NCBI GenBank assembly: GCA_964405375.1
Contig: CAYONQ010000028.1
Span: 1 to 29,225, forward strand
DNA length: 29,225 nt
Reading direction: 5' to 3'
Source: CAYONQ01 sp964405375
GTDB lineage: Bacteria > Planctomycetota > Phycisphaerae > Sedimentisphaerales > Anaerobacaceae
The translations under genes were made by a program, and so were the position numbers. Within the stretch, counting starts at the first letter, position 1. Every line of letters begins with the position of its first letter. Of the stretch, positions 1 through 8,016 are shown in pieces. The notes beneath the pieces were generated by a model that saw only the letters and a list, made by a program, of their open reading frames with translations, was not told the DNA's origin and searched no databases.

Positions 1-1719
1 CCTGCCATTGTTACTGATAACATCCATCAAATCACGCTTGTCAAAGTAGGCGATGATGCTTACACGTTTAGGGCGGCGGCCTCGCTGGAAGATGTATTGA
101 CGGGTCGGCTCGATTTCGCCCGGGTAGAGTAATAACGGAGTGTTGCTATCAATCTGGTCTTTGGTGACGCCTTTGGGTAAACGGAGCCAGGCCATTACCC
201 TTCGCTGTCGGCTGTGGCGGTTGATTGTTCTCGGCAATACCCAAAGACGGGCCTCGATATGGTTAGATTCGTAGGCGCCCATATCGATTCGGCCGGCGAT
301 TACGCGCGGGTTGCCGTCGAGGTCAGTTTCGTCGGGTTCGGGGACATAATTCGGGTCGCCGGCGTTGATGCAGAGTGAAAATGGGTACAAATGATAGTCG
401 CCTTCAATCCAGATTGCGTTGGGGTCGTTTGGCTCGACGATGATGTTCGGGTCGTTTGCATCGGCCCAACAGCCGGGCTGGACAAAGCAGGGGTCAACAT
501 CAATATTGCCAGTAAGCCAGTTTAGCGAACAGCCGTTTGCCACATAAGCACTTGCTTGACCACCTTCTATATCACAGTATGATGCTGTAAGTGTTGAAGG
601 CCATGATGGGTTGAGAAAAAGGGCTATCTGAGGGCCTGATAAATCAGCGGTATTACCCCATAAAATGGAATTGGTGGTAGTGGCGTTGCTGAAGTAACAG
701 CAAATTCCCCCGCCTTTACCGTCAGTGCGATTGTAGGCAATTGTACAGTTGGTGATTGATGGATTACCGGGATTAATGTCAGCATCACAGTAAATTCCAC
801 CGCCCGAAATTGAGGCATAATTACCAACAATTACACAGTTACGTACTGTCGCACTGCTTTCAGTGCAGGCAATGCCACCACCTAAACCATGGCCATAGGG
901 GGAGTCCCCAGCCGAATTGCCCTTTATGGTACAATTAAGAATGGACGGGTTGCTATTACAACACCAGATGCCACTTCCATAATCTAGAGTGTAATTGTCT
1001 ATGATAGTACAGTTGATGATCAATGGATTACTATTATTGTCACAGATAATACCCCCGCCGCCAGTAAATGATAAATTACTGCTGATTATGCAGCCACTTA
1101 TTGTCGGATTGCTTGAACTACAAGCAATCCCGGCACCTCTATCGGCTGTGTTGGAGGTTACATTACAATTAATTATCGTTGCGTTAGCATTATCATAACA
1201 ACAAATACCACCGCCAAAGCCTCCATGAACACCCATAGCTCCACTAAACTCGGCAGAGTTGTCGCTGATAATACAGTTGCGAATTGTCGGACTGCTATTC
1301 ACGATTAGAATAGCCCCGCCATCTTCTAAGAAATTATTCAAATCCAGTGGTGCAAAACCATTATTTATAGTAAGTCCGGCCAATACAGAGTTCGCGCCCT
1401 CACCATTGTGGAAATAAAATCCGCGGTGTGGATCATAGATACTGCCCTGACAGTCAATGATTGTTGCGGCGACGATGTTCGGGTCGTTCGGGTCGGTGCT
1501 GCGGAGGGTAATGGCAAGGCCATTAAAGTCTATGTCACGGTTGCCTTGGCCGGTGTATGTGCCGGGGGTGAGAATGACTATATCGCCGTTGTTGGAGTCA
1601 TCTATTGCGTCCTGAATAGTCGGATATTCGCCTGAGCCGTTAGCATCGACGATGATAGTCCGTGCCTGGCAGGTGAAAGCCGGCAGCAGGCATAAAAGGG
1701 TGAAAATCGCTTTCTTCAT
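1..1719 (-). CDS. Secreted right-handed beta-helix protein (partial, C-terminus beyond window)
   Basis: I translated this frame by hand: it is open from an ATG at 1719 down to base 1, so about 573 codons are present and the stop lies outside the window. The start has GGAGGA at 1727-1732, seven bases upstream. The N-terminus is a clear signal peptide (MKKAIFTLLCLLPAFTCQA) followed by RTIIVDANGSGEYPTIQDAI, the opening of pectin-lyase-fold / NosD-like beta-helix proteins. The middle has irregular coils of the type 'NPSITNCTIAYN..GGGI', and the region near the window edge has 'NIDVDPCF', 'SLCINAGDPNY' and 'GRIDMGAYE', typical of planctomycete surface proteins. It is a paralogue of the N-terminal half of the 4099-6429 product, whose first 100 residues match in layout. 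It probably acts at the cell surface or outside the cell. No catalytic residues can be assigned, so adhesion, polysaccharide binding or lyase activity all remain open. Confidence 0.85.
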   Translation of the reverse strand, partial: MKKAIFTLLCLLPAFTCQARTIIVDANGSGEYPTIQDAIDDSNNGDIVILTPGTYTGQGNRDIDFNGLAITLRSTDPNDPNIVAATIIDCQGSIYDPHRGFYFHNGEGANSVLAGLTINNGFAPLDLNNFLEDGGAILIVNSSPTIRNCIISDNSAEFSGAMGVHGGFGGGICCYDNANATIINCNVTSNTADRGAGIACSSSNPTISGCIISSNLSFTGGGGIICDNNSNPLIINCTIIDNYTLDYGSGIWCCNSNPSILNCTIKGNSAGDSPYGHGLGGGIACTESSATVRNCVIVGNYASISGGGIYCDADINPGNPSITNCTIAYNRTDGKGGGICCYFSNATTTNSILWGNTADLSGPQIALFLNPSWPSTLTASYCDIEGGQASAYVANGCSLNWLTGNIDVDPCFVQPGCWADANDPNIIVEPNDPNAIWIEGDYHLYPFSLCINAGDPNYVPEPDETDLDGNPRVIAGRIDMGAYESNHIEARLWVLPRTINRHSRQRRVMAWLRLPKGVTKDQIDSNTPLLLYPGEIEPTRQYIFQRGRRPKRVSIIAYFDKRDLMDVISNNGR

Positions 1720-1775
1720 TTTTTTGTCCTCCATTTAGAACCCGCCATAAGCTATTGATTGCTAAATGCTTGTGT

Positions 1776-1804
1776 ATTATATAGTAAAATGGGTCGGGTA
1801 ACAA
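1776..1804 (-). promoter_or_regulatory. Promoter of the left-edge beta-helix gene
   Basis: On the minus strand there is TTGTTA (1799-1804), a 17-bp spacer and TATAAT (1776-1781). Transcription would begin near 1769, giving a leader of about 50 bases with the ribosome site at 1727-1732. The two hexamers are the same as in the GH51 and nagB promoters of this window, but the palindrome seen there is absent here. Confidence 0.6.
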
Positions 1805-1809
1805 GAAAA

Positions 1810-2079
1810 ATCTAAGAAAGGGAAAAGTAAAAAGGTAAAAGGGAAAAAGTATTGAGATCGCCGCAGTCGCCTTCGGCTCCTTCGCAATGACGGATAAAAA
1901 TAGATTCTTCGCTGCGCTCAGAATGACAGAGAGGGATGAGATTGCTTCGACCTAAAGTATTAGTTGAATTGAGAGAGGTAAGCGGTAAAATGGTGCGGCG
2001 ATGTTCGTGAATCGTGATTCGTGAATAGTAGCTCGTTGTTATCATACGTTAAAAGCGAACTTTTCTGAAAGGGGATGAA
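1810..2079. repeat. Intergenic stretch with degenerate repeats, no gene
   Basis: The 360-bp gap between the left-edge gene and the zinc-ribbon gene holds no convincing coding frame. From about 1813 to 1850 it is a purine-rich run built on variants of AAAAGGTAAAAGGG. From 1861 to 1935 there are two hairpin-like pieces that each end in AATGAC: one around 1868-1891 and one at 1904-1924 with arms ATTCT/AGAAT. Around 2005-2038 there are short repeats of TCGTGAAT/CGTGATT type. These resemble the dispersed intergenic repeats found elsewhere in the window (3522-3559, 14674-14699, 26026-26051). Confidence 0.6.
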
Positions 2080-2937
2080 ATGAAGGCGAAAAGGTACTGG
2101 ATTTCGGCGGTGATATTAGGGGTTTGTGCGATTAGCTGCTGGGCGGAGCATAACGCTGAATACTCGGCTTTAGGCGGGGCGAAGGGCTGCAGAGTACAGG
2201 TTCAAATAACGTGCCATACAACAGATAAGAGATTCGGTCTGAGAGAAGATATATTGCAAACGGAGGCGGAAGCGGGGCTTGGCCAAAAAGGTATCAGGGT
2301 GCTTTCCTACCGGGAATGTGAGCAGACGGCGGGCAGGCCGATTCTCAGTGTAAAGGTCTTTTTGGCGACAAGAGAAGAATTGAAAACTGCGGCGGTACAC
2401 ACGGAAGTCAACTTTATGGAGGATGCCGAATTAAAAAGAGAGCCAAAGCTGTCCTGCCCTGCTATTGTCTGGGGGGTACGGAACGAGATGCTGCTTAGCG
2501 TGGGTAATCTCAAAGAAGGTGTCCGGCAGGTCATTAAAAATATGGTGGATGCCTTTTGCGACAAGTACCTTGCGGCGAATCCGAAAAGAGGCGAAGCCGG
2601 GCAGAAGGTCGATGATAATGTCGCCGCCGGTATTCCAAGCGGCAAAATGGTCTGGATTATGTGCAGCAACCCCGACTGCGGGGCGACGTACCAGATGGAT
2701 ATGAAGGATTACTTCGAGTATGTACAGCAATACGAGGGAGGGTTAATAGCACCGCCGCCGTTGATTTGCGAGAAGTGCGGCGAGCAAAGCGCTTTTAGGG
2801 CGATGGAGTGTAAGAAGTGCGGGAAGATTTTCTTTATGAGCGCCGTTTCCGAAGATTACCCGGATAAATGCCCTGAATGCGGGTACAGCAGAATAGAAGA
2901 GCTAAGAAACAAGCGCAAGCCAAAGACGCGAGACTGA
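2080..2937 (+). CDS. Exported protein with C-terminal double zinc ribbon
   Basis: 285 residues, ATG start with GGGG-type ribosome site (AAAGGGGATGAA). Residues 1-22 form a signal sequence with a cysteine at position 20; the four residues AISC are only a poor lipobox, so lipoprotein status is doubtful. Residues 25-165 show no family I recognise. The C-terminus contains four cysteine pairs: C195/C200, C230/C233, C244/C247 and C264/C267, with spacing typical of two rubredoxin/zinc-ribbon knuckles. The last residues (KPKTRD) run straight into a direct-repeat tract that starts at the stop codon, so the extreme C-terminus is probably repeat-derived. Zinc ribbons on an apparently exported protein are unusual. 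The alternative is that the N-terminal segment is an uncleaved anchor and the ribbon faces the cytoplasm. Function unknown. Confidence 0.75.
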   Translation: MKAKRYWISAVILGVCAISCWAEHNAEYSALGGAKGCRVQVQITCHTTDKRFGLREDILQTEAEAGLGQKGIRVLSYRECEQTAGRPILSVKVFLATREELKTAAVHTEVNFMEDAELKREPKLSCPAIVWGVRNEMLLSVGNLKEGVRQVIKNMVDAFCDKYLAANPKRGEAGQKVDDNVAAGIPSGKMVWIMCSNPDCGATYQMDMKDYFEYVQQYEGGLIAPPPLICEKCGEQSAFRAMECKKCGKIFFMSAVSEDYPDKCPECGYSRIEELRNKRKPKTRD

Positions 2938-3057
2938 GGACGGAAGACTGAAGACAGAGGTCAGAAGTCAGAGGTCAGAAGTCAGAGGTCAGAAGACAGA
3001 AGACCGAAGACAGAAGACTAATTTACAATTTACTATTGACGATTTACGATTTACAAT
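2937..3057. repeat. Direct-repeat tract (GAGGTCAGAAGTCA family)
   Basis: Directly after the stop codon of the zinc-ribbon gene is a tract built of AAGACTGA / AAGACAGA / GAGGTCAGAAGTCA units. The 14-base unit GAGGTCAGAAGTCA occurs twice in perfect tandem with a third partial copy (about 2957-2995). It is followed by ATTTACAATTTACTATTGACG-like units up to 3057. A related GACTCAAGACAAAAGACTG stretch sits inside purQ (about 15115-15150). Confidence 0.8.
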
Positions 3058-3199
3058 GGGCGATCGAGGTTCCGTGTTCCCGGCCAACAGATTGCTGGGG
3101 CAGGCAGGTACGGGCAGCGAGGCCAAGGATGAGCCCCTGGGGGATGACAGAGGGAATGTCGAATTGTGAAGTTTAGAAAGAGAGAAAGGGGATAGTAAA

Positions 3200-3469
3200 A
3201 TGAGATTGAATGTGAAGACGCTTGCTTTAACAAGTGGTCTGGTGTGGGGGACAGCGCTTTTTCTGCTGACGTGGTGGATTATTGCGTTCGAGGGAGCGAC
3301 GGGAGAGGTTACGATGATAGGCAGGGTGTATAGAGGATACACGATTAGCCCTGTCGGAAGTATTGTCGGTCTTGGTTGGGGGCTTTTAGATGGTCTGGTT
3401 GGCGGAGCGATATTTTCGTGGTTGTATAATTTACTGACCGGGATAGAAGAAAAGGCAAAAGCAGCGTAA
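3200..3469 (+). CDS. Small holin-like membrane protein
   Basis: 89 residues with a strong ribosome site (AAAGGGGA) ahead of ATG 3200. There are two hydrophobic segments, roughly residues 8-29 (LALTSGLVWGTALFLLTWWI) and 52-79 (VGSIVGLGWGLLDGLVGG and following), separated by the polar loop 'GRVYRGYTISP'. I recall this layout from small planctomycete and deltaproteobacterial proteins that databases label 'bacteriophage holin'. The label comes from similarity only, and nothing phage-related surrounds it here. It is most likely a resident inner-membrane protein of unknown role. Confidence 0.7.
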   Translation: MRLNVKTLALTSGLVWGTALFLLTWWIIAFEGATGEVTMIGRVYRGYTISPVGSIVGLGWGLLDGLVGGAIFSWLYNLLTGIEEKAKAA

Positions 3470-3521
3470 CCTTCAGATAAGGAAACCCCGGCTAAACAGG
3501 TTTGTATCGCATCGTGCGTAT

Positions 3522-3559
3522 CCCCGTTACCCGCCTTCGCGGGTACAAGTTTCACGGGG
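3522..3559. repeat. Nested inverted repeat
   Basis: An outer pair CCCCGT (3522-3527) / ACGGGG (3554-3559) encloses an inner hairpin ACCCGC-CTTC-GCGGGT (3529-3544). The inner hairpin resembles the small GC hairpins before purQ and hisF. It lies between the holin-like gene and the next small gene. There is no T-run behind it, so it is more likely a dispersed repeat than a terminator. Confidence 0.6.
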
Positions 3560-3663
3560 ACAAGTATCGTATTGCGTACAAAGTCGATGTGCCCTTTTCA
3601 GTTCTGCTGCCTTCGACTTTGCTTGGGATAGGCGGCGACGGCTAAACTATACAGGAGCGTGGT

Positions 3664-3873
3664 ATGTTTAAGATAGTGATGATTACGGTGGCGATAATAG
3701 TGGCAGCGGGATGGATAGCATACGGGGTGTGGAGAGTTGTAACCAGCTATACAGAGAAAAAAAAGCCAAAACAAAGGTCGGAACGTCTGCAACAGGCAAA
3801 GAAGTCGATGGACGACTACGCCAAGAAGATGAAGGATTACGATTACAGGGAAAAACCATATCAGCGACAATAA
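3664..3873 (+). CDS. Small single-pass membrane protein, unknown
   Basis: 69 residues, with AGGAG about seven bases before ATG 3664. There is one transmembrane helix at residues 3-28 (IVMITVAIIVAAGWIAYGVW), followed by a highly charged Lys/Asp/Gln-rich helical tail (KKKPKQRSERLQQAKKSMDD and on). The ribosome site, the membrane-anchor/charged-tail design and the AT-type codon choice argue that it is real, but I recognise no family. The tail could be a short coiled coil. Confidence 0.55.
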   Translation: MFKIVMITVAIIVAAGWIAYGVWRVVTSYTEKKKPKQRSERLQQAKKSMDDYAKKMKDYDYREKPYQRQ

Positions 3874-4022
3874 GAAAGCGAGAAAATAGAATCCGGGATT
3901 GAGCGGCGTTCGGTGGATTGTAAAACGGCTGAAAAGCGGCTGTTTTGTGGCTGGTGAGAGGGCGTTTTTTGAGGTGAAAAGGGCTAAAAGGCAATATTTT
4001 CGGTGATTTTAGGCAAAAGTCC

Positions 4023-4051
4023 TTGATTATCGGACAAGGGGGTGGTAGGAT
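4023..4051 (+). promoter_or_regulatory. Candidate promoter of the beta-helix/propeller gene
   Basis: TTGATT (4023-4028), 17-bp spacer, TAGGAT (4046-4051), followed by an AT-rich stretch. The predicted start near 4058 leaves a leader of about 40 bases containing the ribosome site AAGGAGGAGG (4087-4096). Confidence 0.4.
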
Positions 4052-4098
4052 AATTATATATATTTTCCCCGTCTTCTGAGCATAGAAGGAGGAGGGAA

Positions 4099-6429
4099 GT
4101 GGAAGTTTTGAGGGTGTTATTGGTCTGTCTGCTACTGGTAACTACCTGCGCAGCGCGGACGATAGTAGTCGATGACGACGCCCGTGGCGACCCGGGTCCA
4201 AACGACTCAGCGGTAAGCGATGCGCTGGAAGAGGGGAGCAGTGACCATCCATTTGACTCCATCCAAGAAGCAATTGAAAAGGCCGAAGATGGTGACATTG
4301 TCAAGGTGCGGCCCGGGGCTTACGTTGAAAGCATAAACTTTTACGGCAAGGCAATAACCGTAAGCAGCATCGACCCCGATGACCCCGCCATAGTGGCAAG
4401 GACTGTAATCAGGCGCAAAGGAAGATTTCCAAATGATACGGTCAGATTCGATTGCGGCGAAGACAGCAGGTCGGTATTGAGCGGCTTTACCATCGAGGCG
4501 GCGGGCCCGGCCAAGAATACGGGTTTCGGGATATATTGTCACTATTCTTCGCCTTTGATTAGTAATATGGTGATAGGGTATCATATGACAGGGATTCAGG
4601 GGGAAGGCGCATCACCGGTTTTGGTTAATAACTGTATCAGCGACAACAGCAGATGCGGCATAGAGGGTCTCGACGGTGAAATAACAAATTGCACGATTAG
4701 AAAGAACGGGGCGTACGGTCTGTACGATTGCGACGGCCCAATCGTCAACTGTATAATCTCGTATAACAGCGGAATCGGGTTATACAGGTGTGACGGCTCG
4801 GTTGCCAACTGCCTGGTAACCGGTAACGGCGAGGGGCTGCAGAGCTGCAACGGGGAGGTCAAGAACTGCACTATTTCTTACAACACTGGGGGCAACGGCC
4901 TGCAAAGCTGCCACGGTGAAATCAGAAACTGCGTAATCACTTCCAACGTCAGATACGGTTTAAGTAACTGCCAGGGCAGCATTAAGTACAACAACGTCTG
5001 GGGCAACGTTCTTGGCAATTACGCAAGCGGCACGGTTGCCGGTGTGAGAGATATTCACGCTGACCCGCTTTTTGCGGGGCCTGAGGACTTTCATCTCAAA
5101 TCCAAAGGCGGTCGGTGGGACGAAGATTTAAGGGGATGGGTAATCGATGACGTTACAAGCCCGAGCATCGATACGGGCGGCGACCGCTGCGGTCCGAGTG
5201 CGGCTGAACCCGCACCTAACGGGGACAGGGTCAATCAGGGGACGTACGGCGGCACTGCTGAGGCAAGCAAATCGCCATACGGAGAGACGCTGTACGCGGC
5301 GGGTGAAATTGCCGGCGAGGGCAGGGGCAGCTACAAGAAAGATTTCGGTGATTTTTTAATGACGCCTCCATATCGGTTCGAGCCGCAGCCAAGGGCCGGT
5401 GCCATCACCGAGGGATGGTCTGCGGGAACCGTCTGGCCAGGTAATAGTAACGATGATGCGCACGACATAGCAGTGGACGCCGACGGCAATGTGTACGTAA
5501 CGGGCTATACGACGGGGCTGGGGACGTACTGGGATTACGCCACAATCAAATACGACCGAAACGGCAACGAGCTGTGGGTGGCGAGGTACAATGGGCCCGG
5601 TGATGGCGATGATAACGCCAACGCCATAGCGGTGGATAACAGCGGTAACGTCTATGTGACGGGTTCGAGTGTAGGTTCCGACGGCAATTATGATTACGCC
5701 ACAATTAAGTATGGGCCGGACGGCAAGCAGGTGTGGGTGGCGAGGTACAGCGACCCGGCCAACGGTTCCGACCATGCATACAGCATAAGTGTGGACAGTG
5801 TTGGTAATGTTTACGTTACAGGCGCCAGCGCGGGCGGAGGCATATCGCAGGGGTACTGCAAAATCAAGTATGACTCGAACGGTAACGAACTGTGGGTATC
5901 AAAGTACAGCGGGCCGGCTGACGGCTGGGACGGTGCCCGGACAATAGCGATAGACAGCCGTGGTGACGTTTACGTGACAGGATACAGCAAGGCTACCGGC
6001 GGCGACTACGATTATGCCACAGTCAAGTACGGGCAGAACGGCAATCAGCTTTGGACGACCAAGTACAACGGGTCGGCTAACGGCGATGATTATGCAAACG
6101 CTGTAGCTGTGGATGGCTACGGCAATGTGTATGTTACGGGGTACACGACGGGGCTTGGTACAGGACGAGATTACGCTACAATCAAATACAACTCGAACGG
6201 CAATGAGCTATGGGTGGTGAGGTATAATAAACCGGGTAAAGGGGATGATTATGCGAATGCCATAGTGGTGGACGGCTCTGGCAACGTTTATGTTACAGGT
6301 TCAAGCATAGGGGCCGGCGGAGACTACGATTACGCCACAATTAAGTACGGGCCGAACGGTAAGCAGCAGTGGGTGGCGCGGTACAACGGGATGAGCGGCG
6401 GCTATGTGAGGTCGATGCCACAGCGATAA
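4099..6429 (+). CDS. Secreted beta-helix plus SBBP beta-propeller protein
   Basis: 776 residues from a GTG start that sits five bases behind a strong AAGGAGGAGG; a TTG at 4108 is an alternative. Residues 1-19 are a signal peptide ending CAA. Residues 20-300 form a right-handed beta-helix: after 'RTIVVDDDARGD' and 'FDSIQEAIEKAEDGDIVKV' come short coils of about 20-24 residues of the pattern 'GLxxCxGxIxNCxIxxN' (about 185-300). Residues 320-395 are a linker containing 'DDVTSPSIDTGGD' and 'GTYGGTAEAS'. From about 452 to 766 there are six copies of a ~53-residue SBBP propeller blade ('AIAVDxxGNVYVTGxS...YDYATIKYxxNGNELWVARYNG'). The protein stops shortly after the sixth blade, where a seventh would be expected. 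It is probably a surface or extracellular structural or binding protein. It shares its N-terminal design with the gene at 1-1719. Confidence 0.88.
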   Translation: MEVLRVLLVCLLLVTTCAARTIVVDDDARGDPGPNDSAVSDALEEGSSDHPFDSIQEAIEKAEDGDIVKVRPGAYVESINFYGKAITVSSIDPDDPAIVARTVIRRKGRFPNDTVRFDCGEDSRSVLSGFTIEAAGPAKNTGFGIYCHYSSPLISNMVIGYHMTGIQGEGASPVLVNNCISDNSRCGIEGLDGEITNCTIRKNGAYGLYDCDGPIVNCIISYNSGIGLYRCDGSVANCLVTGNGEGLQSCNGEVKNCTISYNTGGNGLQSCHGEIRNCVITSNVRYGLSNCQGSIKYNNVWGNVLGNYASGTVAGVRDIHADPLFAGPEDFHLKSKGGRWDEDLRGWVIDDVTSPSIDTGGDRCGPSAAEPAPNGDRVNQGTYGGTAEASKSPYGETLYAAGEIAGEGRGSYKKDFGDFLMTPPYRFEPQPRAGAITEGWSAGTVWPGNSNDDAHDIAVDADGNVYVTGYTTGLGTYWDYATIKYDRNGNELWVARYNGPGDGDDNANAIAVDNSGNVYVTGSSVGSDGNYDYATIKYGPDGKQVWVARYSDPANGSDHAYSISVDSVGNVYVTGASAGGGISQGYCKIKYDSNGNELWVSKYSGPADGWDGARTIAIDSRGDVYVTGYSKATGGDYDYATVKYGQNGNQLWTTKYNGSANGDDYANAVAVDGYGNVYVTGYTTGLGTGRDYATIKYNSNGNELWVVRYNKPGKGDDYANAIVVDGSGNVYVTGSSIGAGGDYDYATIKYGPNGKQQWVARYNGMSGGYVRSMPQR
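5448..6400 (+). repeat. Six coding repeats (SBBP blades, ~159 bp period)
   Basis: Within the propeller part of the secreted protein the DNA repeats with a period of about 159 bp. Conserved stretches such as GATTACGCCACAATCAAATA and GGCAACGAGCTGTGGGTG recur. Blades 1 and 5 share the insert 'YTTGLGT', and blades 2 and 6 are also closely alike, suggesting duplication of a multi-blade unit and not only of single blades. Confidence 0.75.
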
Positions 6430-6499
6430 ATGCCAAGGGGGGCATATTTTAGTATCTTCGAATACCGGTTTGGCTTAAAACAACCAACAGGCGTGCTTG

Positions 6500-6563
6500 A
6501 CCCCGTTAGAAATTGCAGAATGAGGTATAATATAATCCAAAAACCGGAAGTTTCTAACGGGGT
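6500..6563. repeat. 64-bp inverted-repeat element upstream of argH
   Basis: ACCCCGTTAGAAA (6500-6512) and its exact reverse complement TTTCTAACGGGGT (6551-6563) enclose 38 bases that include two overlapping TATAAT strings (6526-6536). The 13-bp perfect arms with a long loop look like a small dispersed inverted-repeat element. The lack of a T-run argues against an intrinsic terminator. Confidence 0.65.
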
Positions 6564-6627
6564 TGACAGACATTTCTATAGTGCTTATCATTTCGAGGAA
6601 AGACGGTTTGTTTTTGGAGAGAATACA

Positions 6628-8016
6628 ATGGCCAAAGTAAAGAAGAGCTGGGAGAAGCGATTGGCCGGTCGGCCAGACAGTAAAATGGTTGAATTCGTAG
6701 AGTCACTTTCTGTGGACAAGCGACTCTATAAATACGATATCGCCGGCTCAATTGCTCATTCGCAGATGTTAGCAGAACAAAAGCTAATTACCCAGTCCGA
6801 ATTTAAGCAGATAAAAAGGGGGCTATTGGAAATCGAGCGGGAAATAACGGAAGGTAAATTCAGGTTTGATAAAACATACGAAGATATTCATATGGCGATT
6901 GAGGCGGCACTGGTGGCGAAGATTGGTCAGGCGGGCAAGAAGCTGCATACGGGCAGGAGCCGAAACGACCAGGTTGCAACCGATATTCGACTGTGGGTGC
7001 GGGATGAGATAGAAGATTTGCGGTCGAAGATAACGCTGCTGCAAGAGGCGTTTGTGAAACTGGCGGGTAAATATGTGGGAAATGTGATGGCGGGTTATAC
7101 GCATCTTCAGCGAGCGTGGCCGGTTTCTATCGCGGCATATTTGGTAAGCTTTGTGGAGCAGCTCGAGCGTGACTTTATCCGGCTCGGCAATTGCAGCGAA
7201 CTGCTTAATGTTTCGCCATTAGGCAGTGGTGCGGTGGCCGGCTCAACGCTGCCGATAGACAGAAGAAGCACGGCGAGGCAGTTAGGGTTCAGCGGTATCA
7301 GCAGAAACAGTATTGATGCGGTAGGCGACAGGGACTTTTGTGCGGAATTTATATTCGATTGTGCGGTGATTGCGGCGCATCTGTCACGTCTGGCGGAGGA
7401 CTGGATAATTTACTCATCCAGTGAATTCGGGTTTGTGACAATCGACGACAGCTTGTGCACGTCATCGAGTATGATGCCGCAGAAGCGCAACCCGGACGTA
7501 TTAGAGCTGATTCGAGCAAAGTCGGGCGGGGTCTATGGCTCGTTGATGGGGATACTGACGATACTAAAGGGCCAGCCGACGGGGTATAACCGGGATTTGC
7601 AGGAGGACAAGATTCACGTTTTTTCGGCGGCTGATACCGTCAGCCAATCGCTGGATATGGCGAGGGCGGTCGTTTCGCACAGTAACTTCAATACGAAGAG
7701 AATATCGGCAGGATTAGATGAAGGGTTTTTGGATGCTACCGCCTTAGCTGAGTATCTGGTCGGGAAAAAGGCGGCCTTTCGCGATGCGCACGGTATTGTC
7801 GGCTTGATAGTTGCTTACTGTGAGAAGACAAAGAAGAAACTCGGTGAGCTTGGTCCGGATGAGTTCAAGAAGTTTTCGGCTTCAATCGATAAAGATGTGT
7901 ATAAAATACTCGGAGCAGAAAAGGTGGCGGGCAAATATGTTACCGAAGGGGCAGCCGGGACAAAAGAGGCAAAAAAGCAAATCGCATACTGGCAGAGGCA
8001 GTTGGCGAAGCGATGA
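6628..8016 (+). CDS. argH: Argininosuccinate lyase
   Basis: Cleaves argininosuccinate to arginine and fumarate, the last step of arginine biosynthesis, in the cytoplasm as a homotetramer. The frame is open from 6430, but I place the start at ATG 6628 (MAKVKKSWEKRLAGRPD). It is preceded by GGAGAG at 6616-6621, gives 462 residues (the usual family length), and avoids a 66-codon extension made of the intergenic inverted repeat. Visible motifs include 'DIHMAIEAAL', 'GKKLHTGRSRNDQVATDIRLW' (split: KLHTGRSRNDQ is the signature), 'GYTHLQRAWPVS', and the superfamily loop 'SSMMPQKRNPDVLELIRAK' carrying the catalytic serine. The C-terminus has 'FRDAHGIVG'. The stop overlaps the thiL start by four bases (ATGA), indicating translational coupling. 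Confidence 0.96.
   Translation: MAKVKKSWEKRLAGRPDSKMVEFVESLSVDKRLYKYDIAGSIAHSQMLAEQKLITQSEFKQIKRGLLEIEREITEGKFRFDKTYEDIHMAIEAALVAKIGQAGKKLHTGRSRNDQVATDIRLWVRDEIEDLRSKITLLQEAFVKLAGKYVGNVMAGYTHLQRAWPVSIAAYLVSFVEQLERDFIRLGNCSELLNVSPLGSGAVAGSTLPIDRRSTARQLGFSGISRNSIDAVGDRDFCAEFIFDCAVIAAHLSRLAEDWIIYSSSEFGFVTIDDSLCTSSSMMPQKRNPDVLELIRAKSGGVYGSLMGILTILKGQPTGYNRDLQEDKIHVFSAADTVSQSLDMARAVVSHSNFNTKRISAGLDEGFLDATALAEYLVGKKAAFRDAHGIVGLIVAYCEKTKKKLGELGPDEFKKFSASIDKDVYKILGAEKVAGKYVTEGAAGTKEAKKQIAYWQRQLAKR

Noticed and set aside
2940..3010. CRISPR-like array
   Set aside because: Units are 14 bp, contiguous and degenerate, with no spacers and no cas genes nearby.
3200..3469. Prophage evidence from the holin-like protein
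   Set aside because: No endolysin, structural or integrase genes lie near it; such proteins are common in non-phage contexts.
5356..5775. 139-residue minus-strand open frame in the propeller region
   Set aside because: It is the mirror of the SBBP repeats; its periodicity is inherited from the coding strand.
6508..6536. Promoter within the inverted-repeat loop upstream of argH
   Set aside because: TATAAT is perfect, but no acceptable -35 hexamer lies 16-18 bp before either copy.
6430..6627. 66-codon N-terminal extension of argH
   Set aside because: It has no family counterpart, lacks a ribosome site at 6430, and is encoded by the 64-bp inverted-repeat element; ATG 6628 has GGAGAG and gives normal length.
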